Positions 8,053-16,658 of a DNA stretch of 29,000 nucleotides are shown piece by piece. The translations under genes were made by a program, and so were the position numbers. The notes beneath the pieces are model-generated. The model saw only the letters and a list, made by a program, of their open reading frames with translations, made no database searches and was not told where the DNA came from. The stretch is from JBJFGR01 sp051892875. GTDB taxonomy: Bacteria; Pseudomonadota; Gammaproteobacteria; Enterobacterales; Succinivibrionaceae. Numbering within the stretch: position 1 is the stretch's first letter; each line of letters begins with the position of its first letter. The DNA lies in assembly GCA_051892875.1 (NCBI GenBank), contig JBJFGR010000146.1, positions 1 through 29,000 on the forward strand, in the 5' to 3' direction.

Positions 8053-9120
8053 ATGGCTGGAATGAAAAATAAGGGCAACCTCTACAACTTATTAGGTGTA
8101 GATTTTGGAAGCCAATCAATAAAAGCAGTTGCAATATCTGGTAGATCGGATAATTATCAAATCGTAGGTGTGGCAGAAGTGCCAACACCAAAAGGTTCGA
8201 TTTCAGATTATCAGATTCAGGATATGGAAAAAGTTATTAGTGCTACTAAGAGCTTAATTAAACATATTCCGCAAAGACCAAAATTTGTTGCAACATCGGT
8301 TTCTGGTTCTGGAGTTATTTCCAAGGTGATTCAGGTAGATTCTAATCTCAATGATTCTCAATTAAGTGATTTTATTGAGTCTGAAGCAGAGCAGTTGATA
8401 CCTTTCCCACTAGAAGAAATAAACCTAGACTATGAAGTTTTAGGAACTAATCTTAATGATACCACTAAGAATGATGTTCTTGTAAGTGGAGCACGTACTG
8501 AGTCTATTGAAGCACGAAAAGCCGTGTTTGATAGTGTTGGTATGGATATAAAGGTTGTGGATGTTTCTGTTCACGCTCTCGCTCGTGCAATCAAGAGTGT
8601 TATTCCTGGTTTTGATGCAAGTTATGCAGATAAAACTGTTGCTATAGTGGATGTTGGTGCAGTAACATTAACCTTTGGTGTTATATATAAAGGTGAAGTT
8701 ATTTACCAAAGACTTCAAAGTTTTGGTGGTGACAATGTTACACAAAATATTGCCACATACTACAGTATGTCCTATGAGGATGCAGAAAAAGCTAAGGTTC
8801 AAAATAGACTTCCTGGAGAAGCTCCAACAGAGATTATAGCTCCATATATGAATCACTTAGCTCAACAGATTAAGCGTAACATTCAATTATTTACTTCCTC
8901 ATCTTCTCATAGAGAAGTGGATATGGTTGTTCTAACAGGTGGAACTTGTTTGTTACCAGGATTGACAGAGCAGTTATCAAATCTATTGAGATTACCAGTG
9001 AAAGCTCCTGATATATTTAAGTCAAATCCTAAGTTTAAGACAGAAGAAAACCAGGCAGGTTATAAGTATATGATTGCTCTTGGTTTAGCTTTAAGGAGTT
9101 TTGAACCATGTCCAATATAA
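8053..9120 (+). CDS. pilM: PilM, actin-like type IV pilus assembly ATPase
   Basis: Cytoplasmic actin-fold protein that binds the N-terminal tail of PilN and links the pilus alignment complex to the cytoplasmic motor. Actin-like nucleotide motifs are visible: LLGVDFGSQSIKAV near residues 13-26 (phosphate 1, Asp17), VAIVDVGAVTLTFGV (phosphate 2), and VVLTGGTCLLPGL near the C-terminus (adenosine motif). The frame opens further upstream at a TTG (7978), with ATGs at 8029, 8053 and 8062. I prefer 8053: it has an upstream GGA, leaves about 12 residues before the actin motif, and gives 355 residues, about the length of Pseudomonas PilM (354). The TTG would sit at the predicted transcription start. 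It overlaps pilN by 13 bases, indicating translational coupling. Confidence 0.92.
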   Translation: MAGMKNKGNLYNLLGVDFGSQSIKAVAISGRSDNYQIVGVAEVPTPKGSISDYQIQDMEKVISATKSLIKHIPQRPKFVATSVSGSGVISKVIQVDSNLNDSQLSDFIESEAEQLIPFPLEEINLDYEVLGTNLNDTTKNDVLVSGARTESIEARKAVFDSVGMDIKVVDVSVHALARAIKSVIPGFDASYADKTVAIVDVGAVTLTFGVIYKGEVIYQRLQSFGGDNVTQNIATYYSMSYEDAEKAKVQNRLPGEAPTEIIAPYMNHLAQQIKRNIQLFTSSSSHREVDMVVLTGGTCLLPGLTEQLSNLLRLPVKAPDIFKSNPKFKTEENQAGYKYMIALGLALRSFEPCPI

Positions 9121-9704
9121 ACTTACTTCCATGGCGACAGGAGTTAAAAGATCGTCGTAAAAAAACCTTTGCGAAGATTATTTTGACAGGCGTTGTAATT
9201 GGATTTTTTGTCTCTGGTATTATAGCAGCACTATATTCAGTACAAATCGAAGGTCAAAAAAATCGTAACCAAACTTGGAGAGATGAAATAAGAATAGTTG
9301 ATGCTCAGATTGTAGAAATTAGTAAGTTAAAAGAATATCGTCAAAGCTTGATTGACCGTATGAACGCTATTAATATTTTACAACAAAGTCGTAACTATGC
9401 TGTTCGTTTGTATTCAGATTTGCCTACTCTAGTAGCGTCTGGTATATATTTGACAGGTATGAAGGTTGCTACGGGTAGTGTAAAAGTTAGTGGTTTGGCA
9501 GAATCTAACCCACGCTTGTCATCAATGTTAAGAAACATAGATAACAGTAAGTGGTTAGGAAATGGAGCTATTGCTCAGACTAGGGCTGAATCAAAGGATG
9601 GTAAGAAGATTGTTCCTACTCTTCCAGATGGTCTATATGAGTTTAATATGTCTTTCGTTATTAAGGGCGATACTCAGAATGCTAATAACGGAGGTGCAAA
9701 ATAA
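9108..9704 (+). CDS. pilN: PilN, type IV pilus inner-membrane alignment protein
   Basis: Bitopic inner-membrane protein that dimerises with PilO and docks PilM. It starts MSNINLLPWRQELKDRR. The INLLPWR motif is the conserved PilM-binding peptide, so the start is secure. One membrane helix spans about residues 22-44, followed by a short coiled coil (about 45-85) and a periplasmic ferredoxin-like domain (about 90-190). At 198 residues it has normal length. Its ATG lies inside the last codons of pilM and its stop overlaps the pilO start (TAATG). Confidence 0.95.
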   Translation: MSNINLLPWRQELKDRRKKTFAKIILTGVVIGFFVSGIIAALYSVQIEGQKNRNQTWRDEIRIVDAQIVEISKLKEYRQSLIDRMNAINILQQSRNYAVRLYSDLPTLVASGIYLTGMKVATGSVKVSGLAESNPRLSSMLRNIDNSKWLGNGAIAQTRAESKDGKKIVPTLPDGLYEFNMSFVIKGDTQNANNGGAK

Positions 9705-10339
9705 TGGCTCTAGATACTAATTTTAATATAAAAGAAATTGATACATGGCCAATATTTTTGACTGTTATCGCTTCTATAGTATGTGCATGTTTAATTGTAT
9801 TTTTTTCATGGTCGTTGTTTATCACTGATAAAGATGATGAATTGACAAATCTAGAAAATACAGAAACTAAATTAAGAGACGAATTTGCAACTAAAGCAAA
9901 ACAGGCTGCTAATTTGGAACAATATAAAGAACAGATTATCGAATTAGAAAGTTTGCTTGATGCCCAGTTGCGTCAGTTACCTAACAGTAACGAAGTTGCT
10001 AATTTACTTGATGACATCAGTTTTATTGCACAAGATAATGGTTTGAATTTAATCAGTATTAAGTGGGAACAAGAAGGTAAAAAGGATGTTTACACAGAAC
10101 TTCCTATGCGTATTGTTGTGACTGGTACTTATGAACAACTTGGTAGTTTTGCTGCTGACGTAGCTGCTTTACCTCGTATCGTTACTATTGATCAGTTCGA
10201 CTTAGCTCATGCTGATAAGAAAGGTAAGGATAGCCAAACAGATTTATTAGAAATGAATCTTTTAGCTAAGACTTTCCGTTACAATGCAGAAGAAGCTAAG
10301 AAGCAAAATGAACGTAAGAGTAGAAGAGGTCGTAGATAA
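9704..10339 (+). CDS. pilO: PilO, type IV pilus inner-membrane alignment protein
   Basis: Partner of PilN in the inner-membrane alignment complex that connects PilM to PilP and the secretin. The 211 residues comprise a short cytoplasmic N-terminus, a membrane helix (about 16-38), a coiled coil (about 42-90, rich in Glu/Lys/Gln) and a periplasmic domain (about 100-190) containing ISIKWEQEGKKDVYTELPMR, where homologues have similar text. The C-terminus is very basic (KKQNERKSRRGRR). It overlaps pilN by one base and is followed by pilP after one base, so all five pil genes form one tight operon. Confidence 0.94.
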   Translation: MALDTNFNIKEIDTWPIFLTVIASIVCACLIVFFSWSLFITDKDDELTNLENTETKLRDEFATKAKQAANLEQYKEQIIELESLLDAQLRQLPNSNEVANLLDDISFIAQDNGLNLISIKWEQEGKKDVYTELPMRIVVTGTYEQLGSFAADVAALPRIVTIDQFDLAHADKKGKDSQTDLLEMNLLAKTFRYNAEEAKKQNERKSRRGRR

Positions 10340-10340
10340 T

Positions 10341-10871
10341 ATGAAGAATTTATCAGTTATCGCGTTATTTCTTGCAGCTTCACTAAGTTTAGGTGCATGT
10401 AATAAATACACGGACGATATTAGTGAAAATGTTGCTGCACAGAAGAGACAGGCTCCGTCACCAATAGAAAAGCTTCCAGAAGTAACTACATTCGTTGCTA
10501 TGAAATTTGAACCAAAGACCGATCGTATGCCTTTCGTATTGCCAAAGCCAGAAATTTCGATGAATCAACCAATTCAGGCTTTGAATTGCGAACAGCCAGA
10601 TCGTGATCGTCCAATGGAAGAATTGGAACAATTTGCTTTGGATAATTTATTCATGAAGGGTACAATTACTGTTGAAGGTAAGTTGAAAGCTCTTGTACAA
10701 ACAGCTGATGGTTTAGTTGTAAGAGTTGAACCTGGAATGCATATGGGGTTAAATTTCGGTAAGGTTATAAGAGTTGCACCTGACTCATTAGAAGTTGAAG
10801 AATTTATTTCAGACGGAAAGGGTTGTTGGGATAAACGTGCTACTCGTTTAGATATGATTGTTGCGGATTAA
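10341..10871 (+). CDS. pilP: PilP, type IV pilus assembly lipoprotein
   Basis: Inner-membrane lipoprotein that bridges PilN/PilO and the secretin PilQ. The chosen start (ATG 10341) gives a classical lipoprotein signal, MKNLSVIALFLAASLSLGAC, with lipobox LGAC and lipidated Cys20. The frame stays open upstream to 10284, but that would put 19 charged residues before the signal, and an AGAGG site precedes 10341. The mature protein has a disordered linker (about 25-75) and a C-terminal beta-sandwich domain (about 95-175) with GMHMGLNFGKVIRV, typical of the PilP homology region that binds PilQ. It is 176 residues, the usual size. Confidence 0.94.
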   Translation: MKNLSVIALFLAASLSLGACNKYTDDISENVAAQKRQAPSPIEKLPEVTTFVAMKFEPKTDRMPFVLPKPEISMNQPIQALNCEQPDRDRPMEELEQFALDNLFMKGTITVEGKLKALVQTADGLVVRVEPGMHMGLNFGKVIRVAPDSLEVEEFISDGKGCWDKRATRLDMIVAD

Positions 10872-10894
10872 TGGAAGCAGGCAGGAAATATATT

Positions 10895-13042
10895 ATGAAT
10901 TTTCAAAAGAAAAAATTAGGGCTTTTTGTGATGCTAGCTACAGTTGCTAGTGTTGTATTGCCTGCTGAGGCAGCTACAAAGCTTGAAAATGTAAAAGTAA
11001 ATGACTCATTAGCAAGTCAGACAAGTATTGAATTACAATTTGATGGTCCAGTTGGTTCATACCAAGACAGATTACAATATCAACCTGAGCAGTTGGTTTT
11101 AAACTTAAGTGATGCTGAATCAGCTTTATTAAAGGATAGTTTACCAATTAACAAGGGTGGTATTAACGACGTTAAAGTATCACAGAGTGGTGAAAATTTA
11201 GACGTTGTAGTTGGTTTGGATTCTTTGGTGCCATATGAAGTATCTCAACAAGGTAATTCATTATTCTTAACAATTGGGGCTGATCCACGTGTTGTTGCAG
11301 CTAAGAATGGTGAAAAAGATCCATCAATCTTAACTAGCAAGAATACAGGTATTGCTAGTGGTGTTAATAACATCAACTCTATCAATTTTAAGAAAGGTCC
11401 AAATGGCGAAGCGTTAATTGTTGTTGGTTTGGCAAATAAGAGTTCTACTCTTGAATTAAAGAACAAAGGTTCTCATGTTCTTGCTAAGTTCCATGGTACT
11501 TCTGTAGCTAGAGATTTATTAGCAGTTATGGATGTTGCTGATTATGCTACATTAGTTAACACTATTGACGTATCTGATACAGCTGATGGTGCGGTTTTAG
11601 ATTTAGCTCTATTTGCTGGTGAATATGATTCAAAGTTCGATCAGAATGGTAATACAGTTGTAATTTCTGTTGATAAGAAGAAGCCTACTATTAAGGTTGC
11701 TAATGAACATAAATATGATGGTAAGTTGCTTTCTTTATCATTCCAAGATATTCCAGTTCGTAATGCGTTAAAGATCTTAGCAGAAGAAGTTAAAATTAAC
11801 TTAGTTATGAACGATTCAGTTCAAGGTAATATTACAGTTAACTTTGAAAGTGTACCTTGGGATCAAGCTTTAGATACTGTTTTACGTGTTAAAGGCTTGG
11901 ATAAGCGTATAGAAGGTAATATCATGCTTGTTGGTACACAAGATGAATTAGCTAAATACGAACAGAAGCAGTTAGAAGAAAGAGAAAAGAAGGCTGTTAG
12001 AGAACCTTTAGTAACTGAATTTATTCAGATTAACTACGCAAAGGCTGCTGATATTGTTAAGTTGTTAAAGACCGATGATTCTGCGACTTCAATTTCTGCT
12101 TCAAACACTAATAATGGTTACAGCAATGGTTCTAATGGTTCAGAATCGTCAGATAGCTTGTTATCAGCACGTGGTACAGCTACTGTAGATGAAAGAACCA
12201 ATACCTTGATTGTTAAAGATACTGAAGCATCTATTGCAAATGTTAAACGTTTGATTGAAACTTTAGATACACCTGTACAACAAGTTGTTATCGAAGCTCG
12301 TATTGTGTCTGTTGATGAAACAGTAAAAGAAGAGTTAGGTACTCAATGGGGCTTTACTGGTCACAATACAAATGCCGAAGGCTCTATGCCAATGACTTGG
12401 GAATCAGATAACGGTTATACTCATGATATCGATGTAAATAAGGGTACTTGGTATAATGGTCATTCAAATATGCCTGTTCCAACAAGTGGCTCTGGTTTAC
12501 TACAGGTTAGTCGTTTGGTTGGTAATTTCAATGTTAGTTTAACATTGGCTGCATTGGAATCTGAAGGTCGTACTGAAATTATTTCTAGTCCGCGTATTAC
12601 AACAACAAATCAGAAAGAAGCGTTGATTGAACAAGGTTATGAAATTCCTGCAGTTACAAATTCAGCTGGTGGTAATACAACTGTTGAATGGAAGAAAGCT
12701 GTATTAGGTTTAACTGTGACTCCTCAGATTACTCCTGACGATGCTGTATTCTTAGACTTAGTAATCACTCAAGATGAATTAGGTCAGAATGTTCAAACAG
12801 TAACTGGTCCATCAATTTCTTTGAATACACGTAAAGTTGAAACTCAAGTATTAGTTTCAAATGGTGATACAATCGTTCTTGGTGGTATTTTCCAGCAACA
12901 AATTGCTAAGAATACTTCTAAGATCCCATTGTTAGGTGATATTCCTGTAGTTGGTTGGTTGTTTAAGTCTATTAATAATGAAAATTCTAAGCGTGAAGTG
13001 TTAATATTCATTACTCCTCACATTGTTAAAGAAGCTCAGTAA
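10895..13042 (+). CDS. pilQ: PilQ, type IV pilus secretin
   Basis: Outer-membrane secretin channel through which the pilus passes. The preferred start is ATG 10895, preceded by AGGAA and giving a clean signal peptide cut after AEA (Ala26). The frame also allows ATG 10871, which overlaps the pilP stop (TAATG). Regions in order: AMIN domain (about 27-120, peptidoglycan binding), a less clear second AMIN-like region, STN/N0 domain (about 280-350, FQDIPVRNALKILAEE), N1 domain with a Ser/Asn-rich loop (about 400-430), then the secretin domain (about 465-715) with VEARIVSVDETVKEELG and GDIPVVGWLFKS, ending IFITPHIVKEAQ. At 715 residues it is typical. A strong terminator follows. Codon use is as biased as in groEL. 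Confidence 0.97.
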   Translation: MNFQKKKLGLFVMLATVASVVLPAEAATKLENVKVNDSLASQTSIELQFDGPVGSYQDRLQYQPEQLVLNLSDAESALLKDSLPINKGGINDVKVSQSGENLDVVVGLDSLVPYEVSQQGNSLFLTIGADPRVVAAKNGEKDPSILTSKNTGIASGVNNINSINFKKGPNGEALIVVGLANKSSTLELKNKGSHVLAKFHGTSVARDLLAVMDVADYATLVNTIDVSDTADGAVLDLALFAGEYDSKFDQNGNTVVISVDKKKPTIKVANEHKYDGKLLSLSFQDIPVRNALKILAEEVKINLVMNDSVQGNITVNFESVPWDQALDTVLRVKGLDKRIEGNIMLVGTQDELAKYEQKQLEEREKKAVREPLVTEFIQINYAKAADIVKLLKTDDSATSISASNTNNGYSNGSNGSESSDSLLSARGTATVDERTNTLIVKDTEASIANVKRLIETLDTPVQQVVIEARIVSVDETVKEELGTQWGFTGHNTNAEGSMPMTWESDNGYTHDIDVNKGTWYNGHSNMPVPTSGSGLLQVSRLVGNFNVSLTLAALESEGRTEIISSPRITTTNQKEALIEQGYEIPAVTNSAGGNTTVEWKKAVLGLTVTPQITPDDAVFLDLVITQDELGQNVQTVTGPSISLNTRKVETQVLVSNGDTIVLGGIFQQQIAKNTSKIPLLGDIPVVGWLFKSINNENSKREVLIFITPHIVKEAQ

Positions 13043-13063
13043 TACAGATTAGTATTTAATTTA

Positions 13064-13092
13064 AACCCCCTAATTTAGGGGGTTTTTATTTT
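13064..13092 (+). terminator. intrinsic terminator of pilMNOPQ
   Basis: ACCCCCT pairs with AGGGGGT around a short AATTT loop, followed by a T-rich run (TTTTATTTT). This strong rho-independent terminator separates the pil operon from aroK, which in other gammaproteobacteria can be co-transcribed. Confidence 0.93.
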
Positions 13093-13204
13093 ATGTAGAT
13101 AAATAATTTATTTAGTTATAACGAAAATAAGCTTTTAATATCTGATGTATAGCGTAATTCATAATTTTAGGTACCTTTTTTGTGCTATCTAAGTTAATTT
13201 ATTA

Positions 13205-13215
13205 TATAATTGACA
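13205..13215 (+). promoter_or_regulatory. possible aroK promoter elements
   Basis: A perfect TATAAT (13205-13210) overlaps a perfect TTGACA (13210-13215), about 55 bases before aroK. Neither has a well-spaced partner hexamer, so the exact promoter cannot be assigned. A promoter is expected here because the pil operon terminates upstream. Confidence 0.3.
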
Positions 13216-13265
13216 TGATTTTTAATATTGTTGTGGGATATTTTGTTTTTATATAAGAAAAAGAT

Positions 13266-13793
13266 ATGAATACTAATCAAAATATTTTTTTAGTAGGTCC
13301 TATGGGCGCTGGTAAAAGCACTATTGGGAAAGCTTTAGCTGAAATTACAGATTATGAATTATATGATTCAGATTCTGAAATCGAAACAAGAACAGGTGCA
13401 GATATAGCATGGGTTTTTGATGTAGAAGGTGAGGATGGTTTTAGAAAACGTGAAGAAGTTGTTATTGACGAACTAACACAGTTAAAAGGAATTATTTTAG
13501 CTACAGGTGGCGGAGCCATAAAAAATAAAAATAATCGCAATCACTTGGTTTCTAGAGGTATTGTTGTATATTTACAAACTTCTGTTGAAAATCAATATCT
13601 TAGAACAAGCAAAGATAAAAGAAGGCCTTTGATAAATAACGAAGATCCTAAGGGAACTCTTGAACGTTTAATGGAACAAAGAGAGCCTTTATATATGGAA
13701 GTAGCAGATATTGTAGTAAGCACAGACGTTTTATCTGCAAGAGAAATAGCACATAAAATATTATCAGAAATCTCTTTAATGAATGATAAGTAA
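13266..13793 (+). CDS. aroK: shikimate kinase I
   Basis: Phosphorylates shikimate at the 3-position using ATP, the fifth step of aromatic amino acid synthesis, in the cytoplasm. The 175-residue protein has Walker A GPMGAGKST (11-19), the shikimate-binding DSDSEIETRTG segment (Asp34 region), the lid-preceding FRKREE with conserved Arg, and Walker B-like ILATGGGAI. The text WVFDVEGEDGFRKREE is close to E. coli AroK, and the position between pilQ and aroB identifies it as AroK rather than AroL. It starts a closely spaced plus-strand run that continues at least to trpS. Confidence 0.96.
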   Translation: MNTNQNIFLVGPMGAGKSTIGKALAEITDYELYDSDSEIETRTGADIAWVFDVEGEDGFRKREEVVIDELTQLKGIILATGGGAIKNKNNRNHLVSRGIVVYLQTSVENQYLRTSKDKRRPLINNEDPKGTLERLMEQREPLYMEVADIVVSTDVLSAREIAHKILSEISLMNDK

Positions 13794-13823
13794 TAATTAT
13801 TAGTTAATATGGAAGTAACGGTA

Positions 13824-14900
13824 ATGAAAGAGTTAGTGGTTGATTTAGGTGATAGAAGTTATCCAATTTTTATTGAGCAAGGTTTATTGTTAAATCCTGA
13901 AGTATGGAAATCTTATATTACAAAGAAAAGTCATGTTGTAGTAGTTACTAATACAACTGTGCAAACTTGGTATTTAGAACCATTAATGAATTCATTACTT
14001 AAATCAGGTTTTAAAACTTACGCTTGCATTCTTCCAGATGGCGAACAGTATAAGAATTTAGAAAGTTTTAATCAAATTATGACTTTTTTGCTTGAACATA
14101 ATTGTGGTAGAGATACTACTTTAATAGCTCTTGGAGGAGGTGTTATAGGAGATTTAACTGGTTATGCTGCAGCAAGTTTTCAGAGAGGTATTGATTTTAT
14201 TCAGATTCCTACAACATTATTATCACATGTTGATTCATCTGTTGGTGGGAAAACTGGTATTAATCATCCTTTAGGTAAGAATATGATTGGTGCTTTTTAT
14301 CAACCAAAAGCAGTGGTAATTGACTTAGATTGTTTAAAGACTCTTCCTAATCGCGAGTTGGCAGCAGGAATGGCTGAGGTTATTAAGTATGGAATTATTT
14401 GGGATAATGAATTTTTTAAATACTTAGAAGAACATGCTTCAGACATAAAAAATCTAGATTTTGCTGTTTTATCAGAAGTAATTTATAAGTGTTGTTGCAT
14501 AAAAGCTGATGTAGTACATCAAGATGAAAAAGAGTCTGGAATAAGAGCAATTCTTAATTTAGGACATACTTTTGGGCATGCGATTGAAACATTTATGGGG
14601 TATGGAGTATGGCTCCATGGAGAGGGGGTTGCTGTAGGAATGGTTATGGCAGCTCAAGTTGCTTTGTCTAGAGGTTATATAACACTTAATGAATTTGAAA
14701 GAATAAAAGTATTGATAAATTCAGTAGGTTTGCCCATTAAAAAGCCTGAAAACATGAATACTGAAGATTTTTTAAAAATAATGGTTCATGATAAAAAAGC
14801 ACAAAATGGTAAAGTTAGATTTATTATACCAACTAAATTAGGTGGAGCTTCCCTATTTGGTGACGTTTCTCAAAACGAAATTCAAGAGGTTACAGCATAA
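13824..14900 (+). CDS. aroB: 3-dehydroquinate synthase
   Basis: Converts DAHP to 3-dehydroquinate with NAD+ and a divalent metal, the second shikimate step. The 358 residues start MKELVVDLGDRSYPI, matching the family opening (E. coli MERIVVTLGERSYPI). The frame also allows ATG 13809, but GGAAG lies 8-9 bases before 13824 and homologues begin there. Motifs seen: DGEQYKN (NAD-binding region), ALGGGVIGDLTGYAA, PTTLLSHVDSSVGGKTGIN, and metal ligands in the GHTFGHAIE segment and LHGEGVAVGM. It follows aroK after 30 bases, the standard arrangement. Confidence 0.97.
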   Translation: MKELVVDLGDRSYPIFIEQGLLLNPEVWKSYITKKSHVVVVTNTTVQTWYLEPLMNSLLKSGFKTYACILPDGEQYKNLESFNQIMTFLLEHNCGRDTTLIALGGGVIGDLTGYAAASFQRGIDFIQIPTTLLSHVDSSVGGKTGINHPLGKNMIGAFYQPKAVVIDLDCLKTLPNRELAAGMAEVIKYGIIWDNEFFKYLEEHASDIKNLDFAVLSEVIYKCCCIKADVVHQDEKESGIRAILNLGHTFGHAIETFMGYGVWLHGEGVAVGMVMAAQVALSRGYITLNEFERIKVLINSVGLPIKKPENMNTEDFLKIMVHDKKAQNGKVRFIIPTKLGGASLFGDVSQNEIQEVTA

Positions 14901-14946
14901 GTCTGTATAAATGCACGGAATATAGATAATTATTATAGAAGGTTTT

Positions 14947-16650
14947 ATGGCACTAGAGCAATTACCAAGAATAACTAGTCAATCTACGTTAGTTGAAAGA
15001 GTAAAGTATCAGCTATCAATAGGTCTTCCTTTTATTTTTATAACAGGTGATAAAGAATCTGGAAAAACAGTTTGTTCTGAACTGATTATTTCGGCAAGTG
15101 ACGATAAGTATCAATGTGCTTATGTTCCTTGTGTTGATGGTATGGCTTTAAATAAGGCAAGAGAATTTTTGTTAAGACAATTGTCACCTACAACTATATT
15201 TAATGCTGATGATAGACTAATAGGAACTGTCCAACGAATTAAATTTAATAGCAAAGTATTAATTGTTGTAGATAGCATTGATTGTTTGCCTGAAAATTTT
15301 TTAATAGAACTAGCTGAAATTTATCAAGCTTATAAATCTGAAAATCTATTTTCAATTATTGTGACTTCATTACCAAGTTGGGCTGATATAAGGGCTAAAG
15401 TTTTTAAGGATGTTGCAATAACTCCTATTGAAATGGAAATTAGTCCACTTAATGTTACAGATTCATTAAATATATTTTTATATTATGCAAGATGTTATGG
15501 ATTGCATAAAGTAGATGAGAGCAAGGTTAAAGATAGTAAAGAATTTAAAAGCTGTAAAGGTAATCCTGGTGCAATTCGTAAATTAGTTGATGATATTTTA
15601 CAACAGAGAAAAGCTCAATTAGCTAAGGATAGTTATGCAGATAATGTAGTTTCTGATGTAAAAGATCCTAATTTTGATACTAGTAAATCAAAAAAAGCAT
15701 TTTATAAACATAAAACAGTTATTGCGGCAGGTATTTCAATAGTTGCTTTAGGAATATTATCCACAGTTTTATTTATAAGTGATAATGAAGATAAGATAAT
15801 TAATGAACCTAATCTTGTTTTAGATGATTCGCAAATTGAAGATAAAATGCTACCAGAGCTTATGGATTACTCAGAAAAAGAAGAAGTAGTAAAACCTAAG
15901 GAAAAGGGAGAAAAAGTTTTAGTTCAACAAAAAGTAAAAGAACAAGATGAATTAAAGACTGTTGAAAAACCAAAAGAAGCTGAAAAACAACAAACTTTAA
16001 CGGATTATATAGTTTCTGTACAAAAAGAACCGTCAAAAACTGAAGAAAATAGTAAAAATGATACTGATGGAAGTTCAAACATAGATGGTGTTAATAATAC
16101 AAAAACTCCAGAACCTATTGTTGTTAAAGCATCACAACCTGAACAAAATAAACAAATAGATGAAAATAAATTAACAACAAGAAAAGAAAAAATTTTAAAA
16201 GAAGAGAAAGAAGAGAATATAGAAAAAATAGAAGTCTCTAAAAATATTGATATAAAAACTCAGAAAAAAAACACAAATCAGGTGGTAAAAACTGAAGAAA
16301 ATTTAAGAAATGAAAATAAACCTATTGCAAATAAAGAAGAACAAAAGTCGAAAGTTGTTTCAAATGCAGAAGTCGGAGATCGTGATTCTTTTAATGAATT
16401 AAATAATAATCACTATTCTATTCAAATTATTGCAACAAAGAAGTTTTCAGAAGCTAATGCCTTAGCTAAAACTATAAAAGGTTCAACTTGGGTGTTATAT
16501 CGTAAAAGGGATAATCATTATATAGTGATGTATGGTGATTTTAAGAATAGAAGTGAGGCAAGTAGAGTTATGTCTACATTGCCTGAAAGTATTAGAAAAG
16601 CTGGACCTTGGGCAAAATCTATCGGTGCAGTAAAGTCAGAAATAAAATAG
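14947..16650 (+). CDS. damX: DamX, SPOR-domain cell-division protein
   Basis: Inner-membrane septal-ring protein whose periplasmic SPOR domain binds denuded peptidoglycan at division sites. The N-terminal cytoplasmic part (1-220) is an AAA-type ATPase-like domain with Walker A GDKESGKT (about 35-42) and Walker B-like VLIVVDSIDCL. One transmembrane helix spans about 256-277. A long Lys/Glu/Gln/Asn-rich disordered linker follows (about 285-480). The SPOR domain (about 484-560) begins HYSIQIIATKKFSEA and includes YIVMYGDFKNRSEA. AGAAGG precedes the start by 6 bases. It is placed between aroB and rpe as in E. coli, where dam would come next; here the following gene is rpe. At 567 residues it is longer than E. 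coli DamX (about 428), mainly through the linker. Confidence 0.93.
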   Translation: MALEQLPRITSQSTLVERVKYQLSIGLPFIFITGDKESGKTVCSELIISASDDKYQCAYVPCVDGMALNKAREFLLRQLSPTTIFNADDRLIGTVQRIKFNSKVLIVVDSIDCLPENFLIELAEIYQAYKSENLFSIIVTSLPSWADIRAKVFKDVAITPIEMEISPLNVTDSLNIFLYYARCYGLHKVDESKVKDSKEFKSCKGNPGAIRKLVDDILQQRKAQLAKDSYADNVVSDVKDPNFDTSKSKKAFYKHKTVIAAGISIVALGILSTVLFISDNEDKIINEPNLVLDDSQIEDKMLPELMDYSEKEEVVKPKEKGEKVLVQQKVKEQDELKTVEKPKEAEKQQTLTDYIVSVQKEPSKTEENSKNDTDGSSNIDGVNNTKTPEPIVVKASQPEQNKQIDENKLTTRKEKILKEEKEENIEKIEVSKNIDIKTQKKNTNQVVKTEENLRNENKPIANKEEQKSKVVSNAEVGDRDSFNELNNNHYSIQIIATKKFSEANALAKTIKGSTWVLYRKRDNHYIVMYGDFKNRSEASRVMSTLPESIRKAGPWAKSIGAVKSEIK

Positions 16651-16658
16651 GCGTAAAT

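Noticed and set aside
10284..10340. Upstream extension of pilP
   Set aside because: It overlaps the end of pilO and would put charged residues before an otherwise perfect lipoprotein signal.
13210..13215. Perfect TTGACA as the aroK -35 box
   Set aside because: No -10-like hexamer sits 16-18 bases downstream; the nearest (GATATT) is 21 away.
15896..16078. Minus-strand frame opposite the damX linker
   Set aside because: The Lys/Glu-rich linker yields a Phe/Leu-rich complement by composition alone.
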